Shown here in pieces: positions 62,456-64,000 of a stretch of 64,000 bases of DNA. The position numbers were made by a program, and so were the translations under genes. The stretch is from Psococerastis gibbosa (Eukaryota; Arthropoda; Insecta; Psocodea; Psocidae), in the NCBI GenBank assembly GCA_963971405.1, contig OZ020489.1, positions 41,742,510 to 41,806,509 of the forward strand. Direction: 5' to 3'. Positions within the stretch are counted from its first letter, which is position 1, and every line of letters starts with the position of its first letter. Under the pieces are notes generated by a model, which saw only the letters and a list, made by a program, of their open reading frames with translations, did no database searches and was not told the DNA's origin.

Positions 62456-64000
62456 ACACTGGAAACACACCTGGAGCGCTAGGGATGTCGGCATCGGACA
62501 AAACCTGATATCTTGGATATTATGGCAGAAGCGTTCCATGCCATATTCACATACGTGTGAATTTTATGTTTTTCAATAATTCTTTTAATACGATTTATTG
62601 ACATTTTCTGCTTTTGTAATATTTTTTTATGTATTATAGAACAATATTCTATGGTCACACACCGGCATTTATGAAGATTTATTAATATTTAGCTAGGAAT
62701 ATGTTACTAAGAAAAATTGTGTCAAGCAGCAATTTAACAAAATATAGCCAAACTATTTAGTCCAATCTAACCATGTTCGTCTATTTAATTGCATTGGGAC
62801 TAAATTTGAAGTGTTCAACTTGCTAAATTTAGGCTCCTACCTATACCAGGAGTAGATCCAGCCCATTGGGGGGGGGGGGGTAATGTGGCTCAAAATATAA
62901 TAAACATGTGTAGTATCCTTTACATTATAACGTAATAAGTTAGGCAACCTACAACAGGCTAGCTTATAAGATTTTGGGGGCAGCTCCCCCCTTCATCTGT
63001 CCTGGACTACACGTCAACTAGAATAAGCAGAATATAAAAAGAATAAGTAGTCACTCTGGCTAGACCCCATAGACGGATACAGGGAGGCAGGTTCCCCCCC
63101 CCCGGATCCACCCCATGGACGGAGACAGGGGGCGGATATCCCCCCCCAAAAAAAAAATCAGTAAATCTATTTTATAAGTTAATTTTTATAACGCTCTGAT
63201 TTAATCGATACTACATAGGGTTTTCCTATTTTGACCCACAGCTACCCCCCCCCCCCATGAGCTGGATCCGTCCCAGATCCACCCACAACGGCGTTCGAAT
63301 TTTTAAATCTCATAGCCTACTTATTATGCTTACTCGATGTGAATATTCTGTGTGCTATCATCGATGAAAAATATTGCAGTGTAGTAGGCCAATGCTGTTG
63401 ATTTGGGGATGTCAATATCAATAAGCCTAATAATTTCTAGACATTTTGCAGTACGTGTGATTTGCAAGAAAGCCACGAAATTCGCCCAAATGGGAATAGG
63501 CCTACTTAGGCTGCTGGAATTATCAGCTTCCTAAAATAATTTTAAACTTGACTAACTAAAAAATGCCTTGAGGTTGAAACAATAATAATAATAATAATTA
63601 GAATTAAAATTATACAGGACAATCAAGGCCGTAGCCAGGATTTTTTTGGGGCGCCGGGGGGGGGGGGGTTAAAATTTCATTGGGTATTACATGCTGGTTT
63701 TTCTGTTTCCTCTCAAAATCCGATTCTATCTAGTATCAAGCCATTTCATTTCGGGGCAAGGACGGTTTCAGAAAACGTTTTCGGGGGGGGGGGCGGTGGC
63801 CCAAAAAATATCGCGTTTCCCTTACTTGAGTAATAATTTCTCTTAATTTCCTTCAAAAGTCCATTCTAACTAGAATAATGCTATTTCTCTCGAGGGGGGG
63901 GGGCGACCGCCCCCGCCCCTCGAGGATCCCCCCTTGGCTACGGCCTTGAGGATAATTGAAAGTGTGCGATTTGTGAACATAATGATTAAGAAAACTGAAA
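62456..64000. repeat. Right arm of the large inverted duplication (cut by the window edge)
   Basis: Read in reverse it follows 43135 back to 41202: AGCGCTAGGGATGTCGG, GGAACGCTTCTGCCATAAT (inverse), AGTAGATCCAGCCCATTGGG, GGTTGTAGGCAACC-type sequence, ATCTCATAGCCTACTTATTA and GGCTACGGCCTTGAGG. Identity is high but broken by differing poly-C/poly-G lengths and by the absence of the 285-bp retroposon. The arm continues past 64000. Confidence 0.85.

Overview
This is a repeat-dominated animal nuclear genome segment, most likely from an arthropod. Coding exons are short, are separated by AT-rich introns with GTAAGT/GTAGGT donors and pyrimidine-AG acceptors, and are outnumbered by transposable elements. 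The arthropod call rests on how closely the TNFAIP8-family protein resembles the insect form as I remember it, and on the mix of Jockey-like, RTE-like and Penelope-like retroelements. It is an inference; the species cannot be named from this sequence.

Two host genes are complete and intact, both on the + strand. The first is a three-coding-exon TNFAIP8-family gene (16643-19350). The second is a five-exon serine palmitoyltransferase subunit 1 gene (SPTLC1, 30997-36167). Weaker host candidates are a 44-codon internal exon at 8490-8621 (-), a broken basic reading frame at 11483-12920 (-), and a THAP-domain first exon at 41069-41151 (+) whose remaining exons I could not find.

The rest is mobile DNA, often nested. 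Small palindromic MITEs with TIRs of the type GGCGC..ATTCCACC lie between TTA/TAA duplications, as in PIF/Harbinger elements, and are scattered through 4-28 kb, 45-46 kb and 60-62 kb. Several TIR families share one central GGTAGCAGACAT palindrome. A nearly complete Jockey-like non-LTR element (37250-40320, -) has one frameshift. Decayed Jockey-like and RTE-like copies occupy 44.9-47.6 kb and 51-58.5 kb, and 3' fragments sit in both genes' introns. Penelope-like elements (PLEs) with GIY-YIG endonuclease sequence cluster at 48.9-55.1 kb, mostly as inverted pairs. A separate PLE with an intact 330-codon frame lies at 25207-26893. A 1.93-kb hAT element without a visible transposase lies at 60237-62165 with a perfect 8-bp target duplication. 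A 1.5-1.9-kb inverted duplication links 41.2-43.1 kb to 62.5-64.0 kb and runs off the right edge.

The most interesting structure is the palindromic PLE at 25207-26893 together with a 516-bp coding-free relative at 6459-6974. Each is bounded by an exact 11- or 13-bp direct repeat, and each carries two inverted copies of a 39-nt hammerhead-like motif. All four motif copies have the core CUGUAGA instead of the canonical CUGANGA. Canonical hammerhead motifs are present at 4487-4521, 50802-50834 and 52958-52998. I found no tRNA or rRNA gene, CRISPR array or prokaryotic operon.
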